In this document: positions 28,001-36,929 of the stretch, one piece after another | How the letters are laid out: every line of letters starts with the position of its first letter | Numbering within the stretch: position 1 is the first letter of the stretch | Source: Pseudomonadota bacterium | Lineage (GTDB): Bacteria; Desulfobacterota; Desulfobacteria; Desulfobacterales; RPRI01 | Assembly (NCBI GenBank): GCA_018901125.1 | Contig: JAHIFE010000185.1 | Location: 1-52,384 of the forward strand | Direction of reading: 5' to 3' | Length of the DNA stretch: 52,384 nucleotides | The notes under the pieces: model-generated | Databases searched by the model: none | Told to the model about the DNA's origin: nothing | Seen by the model: the letters and a program-made list of their open reading frames with translations, nothing else | Made by a program: the position numbers and the translations under genes

Positions 28001-29377
28001 GACCAAAGAGGTCTTGATCCGAATTCGGATCTTTTTAGCCCCGGTTATTTCCAAACCTTTCTTAAAGGAGGAGAAGAAGTCGTTTTATCTGCCTGCGTTG
28101 ATAGTAAAATTAAACATAAATCTTCCTGCCCGGAACCTGCCGAAACGAACGATTCATCTTTTAAAAAGCGGCATCCCGGCTTGAAAATCGAAGAAGCATT
28201 AACTTTAGCTCTCGACCACTACATAACCAGCAGAGGATCTTACAAATCCATAATAGCCGGATATCCCTGGTTTCTCGACTGGGGACGCGATTCTCTTATA
28301 TTTGCAAGAGGAATGATTGCTGCGGGAAAGTATAAAGAAGCAGAGCTTGTAATAAAGCAATTTGCAAGGTTTGAAAAAGACGGAACGATTCCAAACATGA
28401 TAAGTGGCCATGATGCCGCTAACAGAGACACTTCCGATGCCCCGTTGTGGCTTTTTATTGCGTGTTCTGATTTAGCCGGAGCCAAAGGAAAAGATTCTTT
28501 TTTAAACCGGAAAACAGATGACAGGGATATTCGAAGCATACTGATTTCCCTGGCTTCCCGTTTGATATCCGGCACGCCCAATGGAATTTACATGGATGAC
28601 GATTCCGGATTTTTGTTTAGCCCGGCTCACTTTACATGGATGGATACCAACTATCCTGCATGCACTCCGAGGGAAGGTTATCCGGTAGAAATTCAGGCTT
28701 TGTGGTATAAAGCTTTATTGTTTCTTTCCGATATTGATACATCAGATTCTTCAAAAAAATGGAGTGCCCTTGCAGCAAGAGTTCAAAAATCTATTTATGA
28801 ACTCTTCCCGCTCACGGGAGGTTATCTTTCAGACTGCCTTTGTGCCCCATCGGGAGTTTCTGCCAGAAAAGCCGAGAAGGACGATGCTTTGAGACCAAAC
28901 CAGCTTCTTGCAATAACGCTTGGTGCTGTTTCGGATTTTACCTTGTGTGAACAAATCCTTTGCGCATGTGATGAACTTCTTGTTCCGGGTGCTATCAGAA
29001 GCCTTGCCGACAGGCGTGTAAACAGGCCTCTTGAGGTAAAACTTAACGGAACTGTTCTTAATGATCCGCATAATCCATATAAGGGAATTTATGCAGGAGA
29101 TGAAGATATCAAGCGAAAACCGGCTTATCACAATGGAACGGCCTGGACATGGCTTTTCCCATCTTTTTGTGAAGCCTGGGCTATGACTTACGGCGATAAA
29201 GCAAAACGCAGTGCTTTATCTTTGCTTTCTTCTTCAACCCAACTTATAATGTATGGGTGCACCGGTCATGTGCCGGAAGTTGTTGACGGAGATTATCCCC
29301 ACAAAGCAAGGGGATGCGATGCACAGGCATGGGGTGCAAGTGAGATGCTGCGTGTATGGATACAGCTTTCAAAATAA
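25082..29377 (+). CDS. Two-domain glycogen debranching enzyme (GH13 glucanotransferase plus GH133 amylo-1,6-glucosidase)
   Basis: 1431 residues. After an N-terminal beta domain, a GH13 barrel spans about residues 130-540: DIAINHTGW (Asp258-His263), nucleophile Asp331 in GFRCDAGYM, acid Glu360 in FFLEGLGG, and Asp419 in ETHDNNRLA. Further beta domains follow. A C-terminal (alpha/alpha)6 GH133 domain from about 1030 contains GYPWFLDWGRDSLIFARGM (Asp1066 and Asp1070) and later DAQAWGASEML. The layout parallels the eukaryotic bifunctional debranching enzyme: transfer of a short maltosyl block, then hydrolysis of the remaining alpha-1,6 glucose. It heads a glycogen cluster. Confidence 0.9.
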   Translation: MGNIVRVSQNPFPGTHILMFRGDAQTITLTISDPLNGKAWLRTNIGQAKTSRNEIIREVFHDEPPLGRDWFDLPMKKIDELTFSITVPLCEVGHFEAKCYFLKKDDVDPIWPDGPNTTINVEPAATCCANIIYNAFVRQFGPNKEGRGAADPTQVNWIQNLDAKGYTVIPQSGKFRDLIRELDFIIGKLGCRAIQLLPINPTPTTYARMGRFGSPYAALSFTAVDSALAEFDTKATPLEQFIELVDAIHARSAKILIDIAINHTGWAASLHETNPEWLVRSKDGHIQVPGAWGVRWEDLTMLDYSKKDLWDYMANIFLTWCRRGVDGFRCDAGYMVPLSAWRFIVTLVREQFPDTIFFLEGLGGRMSVTRDILNLGNFNLAYSELFQNYDRGQLEHYLPGATAISSEDGILLHFAETHDNNRLASRSKTYARMRTTLCALLSYEGSFGFANGVEWFATEKINVHEASSLNWGAEDNQVDHLKTLSNILKAHPAFFNKTELSLIQHGEGNHIVLFRNNIPTGKKLLIVANLDDNNQTLASWDAKKAGIKETTYIDLLTSEKIHVESSSNYNSYFLNPGMVLCLTNDENDLDLIKINAERDFIVPEKVAKQKMNAKALDILRIYNGNNDIGDFDIENASNSLADNPIEYCRRLNPFSGETRVKVWNWPKDVRREIMIPPSYFLMVVADKPFQALIADGNFILANEESLPRSDGLFFALFSPLQTPLKHQQLVLKLTVYESGQAKHVQAPLLYLSEPEEVRLKRVFSRSQLLKNPIGMLDTNGRGAMLHVPVFWGTLNSKYDAILAANTSSEYPVDRLVAFSRCRAWVVFQGFSQDVCSDCFDSFEFDYKDGGLWRYRIPTSQGEHIHLNIRLHMVNGENSVRIVFTRPYSNNQDRNLSDDKVIKLILRPDIEYRNFHETTKAFKGPEQLWPGAVSSKSSGFMFAPEAEFGLFMDISKGNFSFEPEWQYMIFRSLEDQRGLDPNSDLFSPGYFQTFLKGGEEVVLSACVDSKIKHKSSCPEPAETNDSSFKKRHPGLKIEEALTLALDHYITSRGSYKSIIAGYPWFLDWGRDSLIFARGMIAAGKYKEAELVIKQFARFEKDGTIPNMISGHDAANRDTSDAPLWLFIACSDLAGAKGKDSFLNRKTDDRDIRSILISLASRLISGTPNGIYMDDDSGFLFSPAHFTWMDTNYPACTPREGYPVEIQALWYKALLFLSDIDTSDSSKKWSALAARVQKSIYELFPLTGGYLSDCLCAPSGVSARKAEKDDALRPNQLLAITLGAVSDFTLCEQILCACDELLVPGAIRSLADRRVNRPLEVKLNGTVLNDPHNPYKGIYAGDEDIKRKPAYHNGTAWTWLFPSFCEAWAMTYGDKAKRSALSLLSSSTQLIMYGCTGHVPEVVDGDYPHKARGCDAQAWGASEMLRVWIQLSK

Positions 29378-29535
29378 AAATATCTTATAAGGATTCAAGA
29401 GTTCAAGTGGTCAAGTGAATGGCGGCCGGCTCTATCCCAGTTAATATTATGCTGAACCGTATGGGAGAACTACAACCATTGAACCCCGGAATCCCCGAAC
29501 TCTCGAACCCTATTATATATAGAGGATCATAAAAC
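29378..29535. other. Intergenic region with short GTTCAAG-like repeats
   Basis: Contains TTCAAGAGTTCAAGTGGTCAAGTG near 29396-29418 as short irregular direct repeats, and an AGAGGAT ribosome site for the next gene. No ORF. Confidence 0.4.
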
Positions 29536-32085
29536 ATGAAACATATACAGCCTTTTCAGGTTTTTCCCGTCATCCCGGAACCTCTGTCTTTTTTGGATAC
29601 ATTATCCCGGAATCTGTGGTGGAGCTGGCAAAACGATGCAAAAGAGCTTTATAAAAGAATTGATCCAAAGCTCTGGGAAAAATCGGAACAAAATCCGATT
29701 GTTTTTTTAACAAATACACCAAAAGAACGGCTCGAAGAGCTTGCAAAAGATGAGAGTTTTCTTGTTCATCAGAAACGAATCAGAGATAATTTTGTAATCG
29801 CTGTTCTTCAAAGGCTGAATGTGCCGGGTTCTCCATTCCAGCAAGATGATGTTATTGCATATTTTTCAATGGAGTTCGGCATTCATGAGTGTATACCTCT
29901 GTTTGCAGGCGGTCTTGGAGTACTTGCCGGAGATCATTTGAAAGCTGCATCCGACCTGATGCTTCCAATGGTTGGAGTAGGACTTCTTTACAAACATGGA
30001 TACTTCCGCCAGTTTCTCAGCCAGGATGGAATGCAGCAGGAAGAATATCCTGAAACAGATCTGTATAAAATTCCGGTTGAAAAGGCGCTCGATCTGTCAG
30101 GAAAATCATTATACGTAACGGTAAACGGACCAAACGGCAATATTCGTGCGCGTGTCTGGAAGGTAAATATAGGACGCGTTCCTCTTTATTTGCTCGATAC
30201 AAATTTGCCTGATAACCCTCCGGAAATAAGGGACATTACAGCCAATTTATATCCGGCTAATCAGAATAAGCGCGTGGCTCAGGAAGTATTGTTGGGTATA
30301 GGCGGCATGCGCGCTCTTGCGGCTATGGGAATATTTCCTACTGTAGTCCATCTCAATGAAGGCCATTGTACTTTTGCAAGCATTGAACGCATCGATCAAA
30401 TTATTTCAAAACACAATGTAGATTTGAAAACAGCTCTTGAAATAGTGCCCCGTTCTACAGTTTTTACAACACATACTCCTGTGATTGCCGGCCATGACGT
30501 ATTTCCCACAGACATTGTAAAACCATATCTGCAAATCTATAAAGAAAAGTTGGAAACAAGTGAAAAGGAAATCCTTTCATGGGGAAAACCTGCATGGAAA
30601 GATTCCGAAGGTCAGTTTTCAATGTTTATTCTTGGCCTGAAAATGGCTCAATATTGCAATGGAGTAAGTAAGCTTCATGGCTCTGTTGCCCGTAAAATGT
30701 GGTCTCATGTTTGGCCGGAAAGGCCGGTTGATGAAATACCCATAACACATATCACCAATGGTGTTCATGTGCCTTCATGGATATCCCATGAAATTTCGCT
30801 TCTATTAGACAGATATCTTGGTTCCGGATGGAATAAACACCCATGGGATCCTGCACTTATGAACCGCATCGACGGGATTTATGATGAAGAGCTCTGGCAT
30901 ATCCATGAAATAAACCGTACCAGGCTTGTTCGAAAATGCCGCGAACTTATGATAAAACAATATGAGAAGCGCAACACTCCTAAATTGATTATGAACGATG
31001 TAGAATCAGTGCTAGACCAGGATGCATTGACGATTGTGTTTGCCCGAAGATTTGCAACATACAAAAGATCTCATCTTTTGTTTATGGATCCCGAACGGCT
31101 TGAATCAATTCTCACCTCCAAAACACATCCCGTGCAAATTATTTTTGCAGGGAAAGCTCATCCAAAAGACCAGGAAGGAAAGGATCTTATAAAATATGTG
31201 ATAAGATTTGCACAAAAGCCTGAGTTGAGGCATCACCTGATTTTTCTCGAGGATTACGATATCAATATAGCAAGAATGCTTGTTCAGGGAGCTGATGTCT
31301 GGTTGAATACTCCCAGGCGTCCTTTTGAAGCTTGCGGCACTTCGGGAATGAAATCCGCAATAAACGGAGGGCTCAATGTTGGCATACTTGACGGGTGGTG
31401 GTGTGAGGGATATTCCGAAGGAAGAGGCTGGCGAATAGGAAAAGGAGAAGAATATTTTGACTCGGAGTATCAGGACAATGTTGAAAGTCAGGCATTGTAT
31501 AATGTGCTATCAGATGAGGTTATCCCTTGTTTCTATGACAAGAAAAACAACAATTACTCGCAAATATGGTTGAGTAAAATGAAAGAATCCATGAAAATGG
31601 CTATGCAATATTTTTGCAGCCATGTAATGGTAGCAAATTACAATAAAAAATTTTATATTTCATCAGCTAAAAACAACCGGGATCTTCTATCAAACAATAG
31701 TTCAAAAGCAAGAGCGCTTTCATTTCAGAGAGAGCGTCTTCAATCACTTTGGAAACTTATCAGCATAAAACCGCCTAAAAGGAAAGATCAGGGTCCTTTT
31801 CGTGTTGATGATACTATTTATGTTTCAACTGAAGTCTTTCTTGGCGAAATTATTCCCGAAGAAGTAGAAGTACAGCTTTATTATGGCCGTATACAATCCG
31901 TTGATTCAGTAACTGATGGTAAAGCAGAAATAATGACTGTTGAAAAAAATCTGGGGAATGGCAACTATATTTATAACTGTGCTATAACTTGTTGTGATAC
32001 CGGAAGATTCGGCTTAACAGCCAGAGTAATGCCAAAAGGTGATGAATGGATAAAAAGCACCCAGGAATTTTTAACCTGGGCATAA
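29536..32085 (+). CDS. glgP: Alpha-glucan (glycogen/maltodextrin) phosphorylase, GT35
   Basis: 849 residues, the DUF3417-containing bacterial phosphorylase type. The N-terminal module (PEPLSFLDTLSRNLWWSWQN) is followed by AYFSMEFGIHECIPLFAGGL and VLAGDHLKAASDL. VVHLNEGHCTFASIERI and TTHTPVIAGHDVFP surround the active site, and FEACGTSGMKSAINGGLNVG carries the PLP Lys (Lys606). It releases glucose-1-phosphate from glycogen. The C-terminal 130 residues form an extra domain (DDTIYVSTEVFLGEIIPEEV) found in this subfamily. AGAGGAT precedes the ATG. Confidence 0.95.
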   Translation: MKHIQPFQVFPVIPEPLSFLDTLSRNLWWSWQNDAKELYKRIDPKLWEKSEQNPIVFLTNTPKERLEELAKDESFLVHQKRIRDNFVIAVLQRLNVPGSPFQQDDVIAYFSMEFGIHECIPLFAGGLGVLAGDHLKAASDLMLPMVGVGLLYKHGYFRQFLSQDGMQQEEYPETDLYKIPVEKALDLSGKSLYVTVNGPNGNIRARVWKVNIGRVPLYLLDTNLPDNPPEIRDITANLYPANQNKRVAQEVLLGIGGMRALAAMGIFPTVVHLNEGHCTFASIERIDQIISKHNVDLKTALEIVPRSTVFTTHTPVIAGHDVFPTDIVKPYLQIYKEKLETSEKEILSWGKPAWKDSEGQFSMFILGLKMAQYCNGVSKLHGSVARKMWSHVWPERPVDEIPITHITNGVHVPSWISHEISLLLDRYLGSGWNKHPWDPALMNRIDGIYDEELWHIHEINRTRLVRKCRELMIKQYEKRNTPKLIMNDVESVLDQDALTIVFARRFATYKRSHLLFMDPERLESILTSKTHPVQIIFAGKAHPKDQEGKDLIKYVIRFAQKPELRHHLIFLEDYDINIARMLVQGADVWLNTPRRPFEACGTSGMKSAINGGLNVGILDGWWCEGYSEGRGWRIGKGEEYFDSEYQDNVESQALYNVLSDEVIPCFYDKKNNNYSQIWLSKMKESMKMAMQYFCSHVMVANYNKKFYISSAKNNRDLLSNNSSKARALSFQRERLQSLWKLISIKPPKRKDQGPFRVDDTIYVSTEVFLGEIIPEEVEVQLYYGRIQSVDSVTDGKAEIMTVEKNLGNGNYIYNCAITCCDTGRFGLTARVMPKGDEWIKSTQEFLTWA

Positions 32086-32183
32086 TTGATTTATAAAAAA
32101 CAATCTATAATTATTAACAATTAAGGAATTAAAATCTATATTCCCTGGTCAGGGTTTATATATTCTATAATAAGGATAAAGTA

Positions 32184-33704
32184 ATGTCTGTAGGTTCTAA
32201 AACAAATCCACGCATACTTATCGTAACACCTGAAGTAACTCATCTTCCTGAAGGAATGGGAAACGTTTCCAATTATTTTACTGCAAAAGCCGGCGGGCTT
32301 GCCGATGTTTCAGCAGCATTAATAAGCTCATTGTTCGAACATGGAGCAGACGTGCATGTAGCTCTTCCTGATTACAGGGAAATTTTTAACGCTCAGCTTG
32401 CCCGTATTTTTGGTAAAGAATTGGATTTAATCCGCAGGAAAATACCTGAGGAAAGAATTCATCTTGCTGAAGACAAGGTGTTTTACTATCTAAATCACGT
32501 TTATTCCAGCTACGGGTGGGAAAATCTGAAAATAGCTCTATCCTTCCAGCGTGAAGTAATAAATAATATAATTCCGCGTGTGAGACCGGATTTGATTCAT
32601 TGCAATGACTGGATGACCGGTCTGATACCTGCCATGGCAAGAAAGCTTGGGATACCCTGCCTGTTTACCATACATAATATTCACACAACTAAAACTTTTC
32701 TTTCAAATATCGAAGATGCAGGTATTGATGCAGCTTCCTTCTGGCAAAATTTTTATTATGAGAAAATGGCTTATGATTACTGGGGAACCCGCGAATCAAA
32801 TCCTGTTGACCTGCTTACAAGCGGAGTTTTTGCGGCTCATTATGTAAACACGGTAAGTCCGACTTTTTTAAATGAAATAATTGAGGGAAGACACCCTTTT
32901 GTCGAGCCTTATCTTCGGCAGGAACTGTTAAATAAATGGCATTCAGGATGTGCAGCAGGAATTTTGAATGCTCCGGACCCTACTTTTAATCCATCCAAAG
33001 ACAATGATATTTTCTTCAAATATGGAATAGATGATTTTGCAAAAGGAAAAGTTAAGAATAAACAAGCTTTTCAGAAAACGCTGGGGCTTATAGAAGATGA
33101 CCGGGCTCCTTTATTTTTCTGGCCATCCAGGCTGGATTCAATACAGAAGGGGTCGGAGCTTCTTGCAAAAATTCTTTATGACGTCGTCTCTTCTTACTGG
33201 GATTTAAATCTTCAAATCGTTTTTGTGGCAAACGGAGAATATCAGCAGCACTTCAAAAACATCGTTGACTTTCATCATTTGAATAACAGGGTGGCAGTGT
33301 GTAATTTTGATGAAAGACTTGAACGCATTGCATATGCCGCATCCGATTTTGTGCTTATGCCCTCTCGTTTCGAACCATGCGGGCTGCCACAGATGATAGG
33401 AGCTATTTATGGATCTCTGCCGATTGCTCATAACACAGGCGGGCTGCATGACACAATAACAGACCTTGATGTGACAAAAGAAACAGGAAATGGATTTTTA
33501 TTCGATCATTACGATACACAGGGACTTTTTTGGGCGATTAACCAGGCAATGACTTTTTATAAAATGCCTTCAAAAGTTAAACAAAAACAAATAAAAAGAA
33601 TCATGCGGCAAAGCATTGACAGTTTCAATCATTCCGTTACAGCTAAACAGTATATAAACCTTTACGAGAAGATGTTACAGCGTCCACTCACAACTACTTC
33701 TTGA
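32184..33704 (+). CDS. glgA: Glycogen/starch synthase, GT5
   Basis: 506 residues. Extends alpha-1,4 glucan from a nucleotide glucose. ILIVTPEVTHLPEG and YFTAKAGGLADVSAALISSL give the KxGGL motif (Lys35) that binds the sugar nucleotide. LIHCNDWMTGLIPAMARKLG and PCLFTIHNIH follow, and FVLMPSRFEPCGLPQMIGAI with NTGGLHDTI is the GT-B acceptor/donor signature. A short insertion before KAGGL differs from E. coli GlgA. GlgC is not encoded nearby, so ADP-glucose must be supplied by a gene elsewhere, or another donor is used. Confidence 0.92.
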   Translation: MSVGSKTNPRILIVTPEVTHLPEGMGNVSNYFTAKAGGLADVSAALISSLFEHGADVHVALPDYREIFNAQLARIFGKELDLIRRKIPEERIHLAEDKVFYYLNHVYSSYGWENLKIALSFQREVINNIIPRVRPDLIHCNDWMTGLIPAMARKLGIPCLFTIHNIHTTKTFLSNIEDAGIDAASFWQNFYYEKMAYDYWGTRESNPVDLLTSGVFAAHYVNTVSPTFLNEIIEGRHPFVEPYLRQELLNKWHSGCAAGILNAPDPTFNPSKDNDIFFKYGIDDFAKGKVKNKQAFQKTLGLIEDDRAPLFFWPSRLDSIQKGSELLAKILYDVVSSYWDLNLQIVFVANGEYQQHFKNIVDFHHLNNRVAVCNFDERLERIAYAASDFVLMPSRFEPCGLPQMIGAIYGSLPIAHNTGGLHDTITDLDVTKETGNGFLFDHYDTQGLFWAINQAMTFYKMPSKVKQKQIKRIMRQSIDSFNHSVTAKQYINLYEKMLQRPLTTTS

Positions 33705-33728
33705 TAAATATAGCGATTGGAAGTGACA

Positions 33729-35738
33729 ATGACAATTAAAGAAAGATTTTATAAAAACGATCCTTTTCTACAACTTTACCGGGATGCTATTGAAAGCCGG
33801 ATAACGAATATAATTGAAAAAGAAGTTCTTCTTACCAAAGGCAATAAAACTCTTGCTGATTTTGCCTCCGGCCATAATTACTTCGGTCTTCATTTTTCAA
33901 ATAACCAATGGACTTTCAGAGAGTGGGCTCCGAATGCCAATTCTGTATTTTTGATCGGAGAGATTACAGGCTGGCAGGAATTAGACAAATACTCATTAAA
34001 TAGAATCAGCGATTCCGGTGTATGGGAAATAGTGCTTGCTGAAGAAGACCTGAAGCATAAGGATTTATACAGACTGAGGATTCATTGGCCGGGCGGTGAA
34101 GGAGACAGGGTGCCGTCTTATGCAAACCGTGTGGTTCAGGATCCGCATACTCTTATTTTCAATGCCCAGGTCTGGTTTCCCCTGCTTCCATACAAATGGC
34201 GTTTTTCCGGTTTTAAATGTTTCAAAGATGCCCCTTTTATTTATGAAGCCCACATAGGTATGGCTCAGGAAGAAGAAAAAATCGGCACTTACAGAGAATT
34301 TGCAGATAAAATTCTTCCACGTATCATAAATTCCGGTTATAATATTATACAGCTTATGGCAATCCAGGAACACCCGTATTACGGCTCTTTCGGATATCAG
34401 GTTTCTAATTTTTTTGCCGCTTCATCGCGCTTTGGAACTCCAGAAGATTTAAAAGAACTGATCGATTCTGCGCATTCGGCAGGTATAGCCGTTGTCATGG
34501 ATATAATACATTCCCATGCCGTTTCTAACGAAGTCGAAGGTTTAAGCCGGTTTGACGGCACAATGCACCAATATTTTCATGATGGGCCTCGCGGAATGCA
34601 TAACGCATGGGATTCCAGATGCTTTGATTATAACAAGATAGAAGTTCTTAACTTTTTGCTTTCAAACTGCAAATACTGGTTGGAAGAATATCATTTTGAC
34701 GGATTCAGGTTTGACGGAATCACTAGCATGTTATATCTCCACCACGGCCTGGAGGAAAAATTTAGCTCATATGATGGTTACTTTAGTCGTGATGTTGATG
34801 AAGATGCCCTGACCTATCTCGCCCTTGCAAATAAGCTGATACATGATATCAGGCCTGATGCAATAACGATAGCTGAAGATATCAGCGGAATGCCGGGACT
34901 CGCAGTTCCAATATCAGAAGGTGGTTTCGGTTTTGACTACCGCTTTGCCATGGGGATACCCGACTTCTGGATACGACTTGTTAAAGATTCCTATGATGAA
35001 GACTGGCCGACCGGTCATCTCTGGTATGAACTTAACAACAAACGTATAGAAGAAAAAACAATAAGTTATTGCGAGTCACATGATCAGGCTCTTGTTGGAG
35101 ATCAATCCCTTATTTTCAGACTAATCGGCGTTGCTATATTTGATCATATGACTAAAGGTGATAATGATTTTCGTGTCGACAGAGGAATTGCCTTGCATAA
35201 ATTAATCAGGCTGATCACTTTATCTACAGCAGGAAACGGTTATTTGAATTTTATGGGAAATGAATTCGGGCATCCGGAATGGATAGATTTCCCAAGGCAA
35301 GGCAACAACTGGTCGTACCACTATGCCAGACGCCAATGGCATCTTGTTGACGATTCTTTATTAAAATATCATCTTCTTGCAAATTTTGATCGCGATATGA
35401 TTGCCGTAGCAAAGCAATATAATCTTCTGGAGTCTTCAGCTCCATTGCTTTTATATGAAAATACATATGATAAAATTATTGCCTTCAGGAGAGCCGGCCT
35501 TTTATTTGTTTTTAATTTTCATCCAACCTGTTCTTTTACAAATTACTGCTTTGACGCTCCTCCCGGGACCTACCATATGATTTTTGAGAGTGATGCCCTG
35601 ATATATGGAGGACATGGCCGCCTTATTCCAGGACATGAGCATAAAACAATTTGCGGTGAAGCAAAAAACTCAAAGCGTCAGTTTATCAGCCTTTATCTTC
35701 CTACACGTACCGGGATAGTACTGAAATATAGCGAATGA
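33729..35738 (+). CDS. glgB: 1,4-alpha-glucan branching enzyme (eukaryote-like GH13_8 type)
   Basis: 669 residues from the ATG at 33729, which has GGAAGTG upstream; a TTG lies four codons earlier. An N-terminal CBM48-like domain (WTFREWAPNANSVFLIGEIT) precedes the GH13 barrel: VMDIIHSHAVSN, nucleophile Asp329 in FDGFRFDGITSMLY, acid Glu383 in TIAEDISGMPG and ESHDQALVGD. FMGNEFGHPEWIDFPRQGN is typical of eukaryotic and GH13_8 branching enzymes rather than E. coli GlgB. It creates alpha-1,6 branches and is the last gene of the block. Confidence 0.94.
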   Translation: MTIKERFYKNDPFLQLYRDAIESRITNIIEKEVLLTKGNKTLADFASGHNYFGLHFSNNQWTFREWAPNANSVFLIGEITGWQELDKYSLNRISDSGVWEIVLAEEDLKHKDLYRLRIHWPGGEGDRVPSYANRVVQDPHTLIFNAQVWFPLLPYKWRFSGFKCFKDAPFIYEAHIGMAQEEEKIGTYREFADKILPRIINSGYNIIQLMAIQEHPYYGSFGYQVSNFFAASSRFGTPEDLKELIDSAHSAGIAVVMDIIHSHAVSNEVEGLSRFDGTMHQYFHDGPRGMHNAWDSRCFDYNKIEVLNFLLSNCKYWLEEYHFDGFRFDGITSMLYLHHGLEEKFSSYDGYFSRDVDEDALTYLALANKLIHDIRPDAITIAEDISGMPGLAVPISEGGFGFDYRFAMGIPDFWIRLVKDSYDEDWPTGHLWYELNNKRIEEKTISYCESHDQALVGDQSLIFRLIGVAIFDHMTKGDNDFRVDRGIALHKLIRLITLSTAGNGYLNFMGNEFGHPEWIDFPRQGNNWSYHYARRQWHLVDDSLLKYHLLANFDRDMIAVAKQYNLLESSAPLLLYENTYDKIIAFRRAGLLFVFNFHPTCSFTNYCFDAPPGTYHMIFESDALIYGGHGRLIPGHEHKTICGEAKNSKRQFISLYLPTRTGIVLKYSE

Positions 35739-35761
35739 CGAATGGAAAATAATATACTTCG

Positions 35762-35903
35762 GAGCCAATTGCAAAACGCCTCATTTTGGCCGATCTCTGC
35801 GTTGAGCTCAAATTTTAATCCTCGAAATACTCCATGTATTCCTGCGGTTAAAATTTTCGCCCGCCTTGAGCTTGACCAAACTGAAACGTTTTGAAACTGG
35901 CTC
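35762..35903. mobile_element. 142-bp MITE-like palindromic element, copy 3
   Basis: Same orientation as copy 1, GAGCCA to TGGCTC, flanked by a 4-bp duplication TTCG (35758-35761 and 35904-35907). It lies between the convergent glgB and lytic transglycosylase genes, where its hairpin could serve as a terminator. Confidence 0.88.
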
Positions 35904-35926
35904 TTCGATTTAAGCTCTTCTGAGGT

Positions 35927-36721
35927 TTATTGCGAGATATTGCGACTATTTTGTTTGAAATGATGAAAGTATTTCATAACTCTTTCAACGTAGTCTTCAG
36001 TTTCCTTAAAAGGTGGGATGCCTTTGAAAGAGGCAACAGCACCAGGTCCTGCGTTATATGCAGCCAGCGCCAGATCAAGATTCCCATCAAACCGTTCTAT
36101 AAGTTTCTTGAAATATCGTGTCCCGGCTAAAATATTTTCTTTCGGATCAAAGGGGTCTTTTATTTTGAAGGCTTTTACGTTTTCAGGCATTATCTGCATT
36201 AATCCAAGTGCTCCAGCGCTTGATACAGCTTTGGGGTCAAAATCGGACTCAGCCTTTATTACGGCCTTGAGCAAAGGGAATGAAATGCCATGTTTCTTTG
36301 AAGCTTCTGTAATCACATGATCATATGCATTAGATTGGTATAATGATAAACGGGGTTTTGGTGTTTTCTCATGTATATCTTTAATAAAAAGGCGATAGTT
36401 AATTGACGGATTTGTGGGAACATTAGTAAAATGTATCGTACCGTTTTTATCAATATATTTATAAATATCAGCAAAGGCTAAAGAGATAAAGCCGGAAATA
36501 AGTACCGCAATAATAGCACAAATACCAAGCCGTGCTGACTTTGCTGCAAGACCACAGGATAACCCGCTTTTTTGCCCAGATTTTGCGCCAGGTTCAAATT
36601 CCAATTTTCGAAATATTCTATGTCTTCCTGTAGTTGAAATTCTATCCTTTCTTATCTCCGGGCAAATTCGAAGATTCTTTAAATGTCTCATCGCTCTTTT
36701 TATAAAAGAATTATTAAGCAT
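35927..36721 (-). CDS. Lytic transglycosylase (SLT domain) with DUF4124-like N-terminal domain
   Basis: Residues about 85-115 (IYKYIDKNGTIHFTNVPTNP) match the DUF4124 type; about 135-255 form an SLT domain with AVIKAESDFDPKAVSSAGAL (catalytic Glu), GLMQIMPENV and LALAAYNAGPGAV. It cleaves peptidoglycan in the periplasm. The export helix LGICAIIAVLISGFISLAFA starts only near residue 65. The preceding 65 residues have no homologous look and partly derive from a MITE-related repeat (36586-36650), so the true start is uncertain: no ATG, GTG or TTG was found just before the helix. Confidence 0.85.
   Translation of the reverse strand: MLNNSFIKRAMRHLKNLRICPEIRKDRISTTGRHRIFRKLEFEPGAKSGQKSGLSCGLAAKSARLGICAIIAVLISGFISLAFADIYKYIDKNGTIHFTNVPTNPSINYRLFIKDIHEKTPKPRLSLYQSNAYDHVITEASKKHGISFPLLKAVIKAESDFDPKAVSSAGALGLMQIMPENVKAFKIKDPFDPKENILAGTRYFKKLIERFDGNLDLALAAYNAGPGAVASFKGIPPFKETEDYVERVMKYFHHFKQNSRNISQ
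36586..36650. repeat. Diverged MITE-related repeat inside the transglycosylase ORF
   Basis: A 50-base segment aligns with the centre of the 142-bp element (around CGAAATA and TTCCTG) at 39 of 50 positions when compared by eye with copy 3. It is read in frame as about residues 24-45 of the transglycosylase ORF. Confidence 0.55.
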
Positions 36722-36929
36722 CTCTCAAGCCTGAATTAGAATAACTTTCATTAAATATCTTTGTATATCTTTTAATTCTTTTATCATTATACACTAATAT
36801 CAGCATAACTCAATTAAAATATGAAATCGGAATAAAATCAGTATATTTCATATTGAATCTCGTAAAGTATTTTACATATACCTTACCAAAGCATAAGCCA
36901 TAAGCAACATGGTATAAAATATCAGGTCA

